In this document: piece after piece, positions 59,992-64,000 of the stretch | Layout of the letters: every line of letters begins with the position of its first letter | How positions within the stretch are numbered: position 1 is the stretch's first letter | Assembly: GCA_933228895.1 (NCBI GenBank) | Contig: OW121855.1 | Span: forward strand, 30,270,698 to 30,334,697 | Reading direction: 5' to 3' | Source: Platycnemis pennipes | Lineage: Eukaryota; Arthropoda; Insecta; Odonata; Platycnemididae | DNA length: 64,000 bases | Notes under the pieces: model-generated | Told to the model about the DNA's origin: nothing | The model's database searches: none | Seen by the model: only the letters and a program-made list of their open reading frames with translations | Translations under genes and position numbers: made by a program

Positions 59992-60936
59992 ACTCCAAAA
60001 ATATGAACCCAAACATAAGAGTTTGTAAAAGAACAACTACGCTCATGCAGCTTTAGGCTATAAATTAGAGCAACAATTTAGGAAAAAAAAAACATTTTCG
60101 ATCCAATTTTTTGACAGTCCACCCATACTGCGCTTTCTCAAAATCATGTCAATGTTATTTCGATGATGTTTTCAATTATTCATCTGTCTGTCAGACTGCC
60201 ACCCCCCGCCACGCTCCCTTGCTGTTGCGTAAATGAAATTACATGCACATAATCGAAGTACCCTGAAACCCTCCTCAAGTGCATGGCGGGAGTGACAAAC
60301 ATGCAATACGTACTTGCGCTAATATATGTTACACAACTTAATTAGAGAAACATGTTGGTTATTCATTCACAAGGCACAATTATTAATTGCTTATATGAAG
60401 GAAACTTTATTAAAATTCATTAATTTTCACCAAGCGTGTAGAGGTGAAGTAAAGATGAGTTAGTGATTTTAAGACCATTTTCCAGATCCACAATAGATAA
60501 CTGCTATAAAACTTGGCATTGTATGACGTGAAAAAATGCACTTTGAGGAAAAATAACATAGACTTGGGTCTTTTAAAACGTGGACATGGAGAGGGATGGA
60601 GAATGCCCCACTAGTGGAATGGAAGACGAACGAGGAAGTGTAAGAGATGCTAGGAGAAAGAAAAGGAAATTGAACGAGGAAATTAAGCGAAGACAAGGAA
60701 GTGTACGAAGCAGGTTGTGCGAGGAGAGATTAATTCGAAAAACGATATACAAGGAAATATGTAGAAAAGGCAGGGTAGAGGAAGGAGAAGAACTGATATT
60801 TCGGATAAAACGATGAATGGTGGAAGATATACGGGACTAAAGGACATATGAAAGATAGGGGTCAAGGTAAGAGGACTATAACAAATTGCTAGGCTTGACT
60901 TCGTGGAACCACACATTGATAACGTAAATGAATTCA
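59992..60936. other. No gene recognised
   Basis: A plus frame at 60580-60816 encodes a K/R/E-rich 78-residue peptide without known motif; it may be transposon-derived. A weak CR1-like tail (GCCACCCCCCGCCACGCTCC) occurs near 60200. Confidence 0.35.
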
Positions 60937-60940
60937 CTTC

Positions 60941-61081
60941 GTAAAATTCCGCAGACTTTTATTAAAATCGACCTAGGTTTCGACTTATATAGTCGTTATC
61001 AAGTGACGAGGTGATTTCCTTGATAATGACTATATAAGTCGAAACCTTGGTTGATTTTAATAAAAGTCTGTGGAATTTTAC
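60941..61081. repeat. Long palindrome, Penelope-terminal-like
   Basis: Arms of 63 bases (60941-61003 and 61019-61081) are inverted copies with few mismatches, joined by 15 bases. Each arm reads outward as CTTGATAA-T-GACT, a loop, AGTC-GAAACC, then GATTTTAATAAAAGTCTGTG GAATTTTAC. This is the hammerhead-like layout, but with UUGAUAA in both arms where CUGAUGA is required. The left arm keeps GGUCG and the right arm has GGUUG. Cleavage is not expected. Confidence 0.75.
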
Positions 61082-61169
61082 TGCATTTACGTAATTAAGA
61101 GGGCTATGCCCATTTAAACCTATTTTAACACAAGGATCACTAAAAATAACATCTATTCGGTTTCCTTTA

Positions 61170-61330
61170 ATGATGTATTATTGAAATGGCATAAGGCCTG
61201 GAGGAATATTGTAAAGGGCATGGGTAATTAGAAGGACATGATCGAAGGAACAATGTTGGGTAAGCGGGGTAGAGGAGAAGAAGAGAATAATAGAAGAATA
61301 GAATAGCTTGAATAGAATTATGGGCGGAAG
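61170..61330 (+). pseudogene. Non-LTR retrotransposon remnant, family B
   Basis: The frame reads NIVKGMGN, stop, KDMIEGTMLGKRGRGEEENN and further broken codons. The D-MIEG-LGKRGRGR block is typical of insect non-LTR C-terminal tails. Confidence 0.5.
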
Positions 61331-61489
61331 GAGGTATTAGGGGCGGTAGAGGGACATAAAGTTAAACATAGGGAACGTGGAAGGAATTTTATGCCCATTT
61401 AGACTAATTTAAACTATTTGTTATTGTTGAAATGCATGGGTGTAAAGAGAAAACATTTTTTTTTTGGTGGAAAACTCGTGAAGCGAATT

Positions 61490-61910
61490 CGTCAGCCGTA
61501 GGGTCGAGAACGCATCACGGAGACGCGTCACGAATCGCGTTTTAGATGGAAAGGGGGGAAGGTATAACACGCTCATACGTGCATCAGAGTGAAGGGTTAG
61601 AGAGTACGAGGCACGCGCGGTTCAAACGGTCGCATCGCCCATAAGAGCGCACGCTCCCTCCATTGAAAGCGTGTTTGTTCCGCGCGCGCGAAATTGCCGC
61701 CCGAGGGCGTCCCCGTACACACAGAGGTTTCCCGCTTCATTCCCGCTTCCATCAATCACGTGACGTCAGCCGGGGCCCGGCCAAAGTCACGTGGGGTGGA
61801 TAGAAAAAGTGGGAGGGGCCGGGGGAGACGAGGAAGCCCAACCGCCCGTTCGCCGACGGAAATATTTCGTTATAGACATCCGAAAATAGCGAAGGATATT
61901 GAGGGAGGGG
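61490..61910. promoter_or_regulatory. CpG-rich block with CRE and two E-boxes
   Basis: CACGTG occurs at 61757-61762 and 61788-61793, and TGACGTCA at 61761-61768 overlaps the first. GGGAGGGGCCGGGGG follows near 61811. The block contains many CpG pairs and CGCGCGCG at about 61681. These are binding-site consensus sequences of bZIP and bHLH factors clustered in 40 bases. An overlapping plus frame (61694-61978) has no known domain. It could be a promoter, but no linked exon is recognised. Confidence 0.35.
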
Positions 61911-61979
61911 ACTCGAAGGAGATTTTATCGGGAGATGACATTTTGAGGAACAAATCAATCTTTTTTTTCCAAGCGTGAC

Positions 61980-63539
61980 AGACTCTTTGAGACAGTCATA
62001 AAAAAACTAACCAGAGTCAGAAGACACTCTTGAGTGATCTGAGGAAATCAAAACGTCTCAATTGAATGTAAAAAAAAAACGTTATAACCGTTATCAAAGG
62101 ACTGACAAGGATTTTAAAGTTCACAGTCAAAAATTACGTAATCCACACGTATGTTTTTTTAATATTTCGCAGTCATGTTACATAATCGATTTCTCTGAGT
62201 AAGAATCGGCATATCTTATTATGCATCTGATTCGTTTACACACACCAGCCCATGTACTTCAAAATTTTATATTTTCCTCAATCACCACGATATTCCCGCG
62301 ATATTTTCAAACTTATACGAAGCAATATGAATGTAATCAAGCAGTCACTTCTGTATCCTATACATGAGCTTGAGTCAATTTAATGCGAATGAGAACTTCA
62401 TCATGCATTTAATGAGCTAGGATAAAAGACGGGATGAATTACTTAAAACTTGGAAGACAAAGTCCTGAGCACATAATGGAACGCGGAAAATTTTATTTCA
62501 CAACTTCCCTACTCAGCATTAACCATCCTATCTTAAAGTTTGTACATAAATTAGGAAACTCTTACAAACCAGTGATTTTATTACTCCATCCATCATTCAG
62601 CCTGACTTTCAACGTCGAAGAGGCGGATTTTGACTTGAGGACATTTTACCACGAATAGGTGCACATCTTGGGAGTAAAAACGGCTAAAACGTAAGATCAG
62701 ATTCTCAGCCAGCATACTAATTTGGCGTGAAATAATAATGCAGGCATTCTCGGGGAACCGTAGTTTTTTCGCAAAAGTTTATCACAAAATATCATTCGCT
62801 GACGTGAGTAATCTCGAGAGATAAATGTAGCGTTGCCTCGAACATCGGCATTCACTCGAGGCAGGTCTTAACATTTGATCACCACAATTGATAACTGAGT
62901 ATCTGACTGAGAAGGTGTAATTAAATTGGCCATTCAAGCAATCATTTGCTCGTGAAGCTTTCTTTGATTCAGGGCAAATGAAAGGAACCGATTATCAGAT
63001 TGAGAAAGTGCGAATATGAACGCCGAGTTCTGTTTAATTTCAATCTCAAGAATATGCATCTGGTAATATAAAAGACCTGGTGCCTTAGTCCAAAATACTA
63101 ATGGTATGCAACGAAAAATCCTTCGTAAGAAGTCGCTTCATTTAAGGTTTTATAATTTGGCAATAACATAATGGGGGTTGAAAGACACTCGCGCAGATTC
63201 AAAGGGGTAGGATAGATGTCAAAGAAAAAAATAATTCATTGCCATTATATAACAACGTATTCCACAAAATATGGAAAATTTGATGCAATCCATGGTATCA
63301 AGACGGGTAGAGCAGTAAAACAAGTTATGGTGTATGGTCCCAAAACAAAATATGGACATGGTGAATAGGGGATAAAAAACAGCCGGAGAGCGCTTGAGAT
63401 GTGAGAGTATTGGACGGTGAAAAAGTACGAACGCTAGTAATACGAAAAAAAGGTTCTCATAACCAGGATGAAGGGGTAATTACTTGTAAGATGTAGGTGG
63501 AGAGTTGTATGAAGGAAGCTGGAAGAAGGGTGGAAAGAA
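61980..63539. other. No gene recognised
   Basis: AT-rich DNA without recognisable repeats. The 74-residue frame at 62434-62658 has no known motif. Confidence 0.4.
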
Positions 63540-63660
63540 AGGCGAACGGGAAAATTCTGGAAACTGCAGGAGACGAAAGGAAGTGGATTGAGGAAATTAG
63601 GTTGAGGAAGAAGATAGAATGAAGGAACTGATGAGGGACGATAGTGCTTTCAAGGACCCG
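63540..63660 (+). pseudogene. Possible non-LTR remnant, family B
   Basis: NGKILETAGDERKWIEEIRL RKK resembles the MLE-AGE-D-LI-EIR block of the 28.3 kb copy. Nothing recognisable follows up to the window end at 64000. Confidence 0.3.
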
Positions 63661-64000
63661 AGAGAGTAGTGAGGCTTTTCCGTATTCATGAGAAGAAATA
63701 GGAGAGCTGAAAAAGATCATTACGTGGAGTGTGAGTGAACGCTACTGCAAGGGAATAGTTTAAAGTATTTTCCTTCACATTGAATATCTTTAATCGGTAG
63801 AATGATAGAGAGTTAATAATATTCAGGATGTCAAAGTGATTAGACAGAGTACATGATAACCGCCAACGATAGAACGAAGGCCCAGATAATACATTGTGTT
63901 TGCAGGGAAGAGGAAGGATGCTGATTGGAGGGAATGAAGGAACATAGAGAGAGATAGGACGTAAGCGCAAGGACACTTATTCGCATTTCGTATCAATACA

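Noticed and set aside
60580..60816. A small K/R/E-rich protein gene
   Set aside because: No motif, no conserved neighbour, and it is surrounded by non-LTR and Penelope debris; composition alone explains the open frame.
1..64000. CRISPR array or bacterial operon
   Set aside because: No regularly spaced identical repeats with unique spacers, and no ribosome-binding sites with tightly packed genes. The content is clearly eukaryotic.

Overview
This is animal nuclear DNA, most likely from an arthropod and probably an insect with a large, repeat-rich genome. No open reading frame behaves like a host gene. The open frames are short, lack introns with consistent coding on both sides, and mostly lie in low-complexity or GC-rich DNA. 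The only proteins I can recognise belong to transposable elements, and all of them are broken. The insect guess rests on the mix of elements: a Penelope-like element with a GIY-YIG endonuclease, non-LTR tails with a LADRR-EWR-ASNQS ending, CR1-like tails, tRNA-derived SINEs, and TTA-flanked and hAT elements. The species cannot be named from sequence alone.

Layout. 0-11 kb: unrecognised DNA with a perfect-looking 87-bp-arm palindrome at 1414-1594 that carries a hammerhead-like motif, and SINEs near 7.0-7.7 kb. 11.6-12.1 kb: a 534-bp MITE whose inverted partner copy lies at 45.0-45.5 kb. 14.3-17.1 kb: two GC-rich islands, the second with a TATA box and GC boxes. 17.4-18.4 kb and 23.2-23.8 kb: 3' ends of non-LTR elements. 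20.2-20.8 kb: a TTA-flanked MITE whose sister is at 51.2-51.7 kb. 21.9-22.5 kb: the 3' end of a CR1-like element. 28-32 kb: more non-LTR debris, a decayed hammerhead-like motif and a 587-bp MITE with 27-bp terminal inverted repeats. 32.8-34.4 kb: the best-preserved element, a Penelope-like retroelement with RT and GIY-YIG domains and inverted terminal repeats. 43.0-44.0 kb: a 973-bp hAT foldback element with an exact 8-bp target duplication. 49.5-53.3 kb: a SINE, CR1 tails, and a broken hAT transposase with a MITE nested in its 3' flank. 56.1-56.5 kb: a 168-bp tandem duplication. 60.9-61.1 kb: a second long palindrome of the Penelope-terminal type. 61.5-61.9 kb: a CpG-rich block with a CRE and two E-boxes.

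The thread linking many of these features is a set of dispersed, palindromic, Penelope-terminal-like sequences. Each combines hammerhead-like core motifs with an AATAAA or AAATAAA shortly 3' of the predicted cleavage site. They differ in how many core residues are intact; the copy at 1465-1505 (minus strand) has the complete set, including a short stem I.
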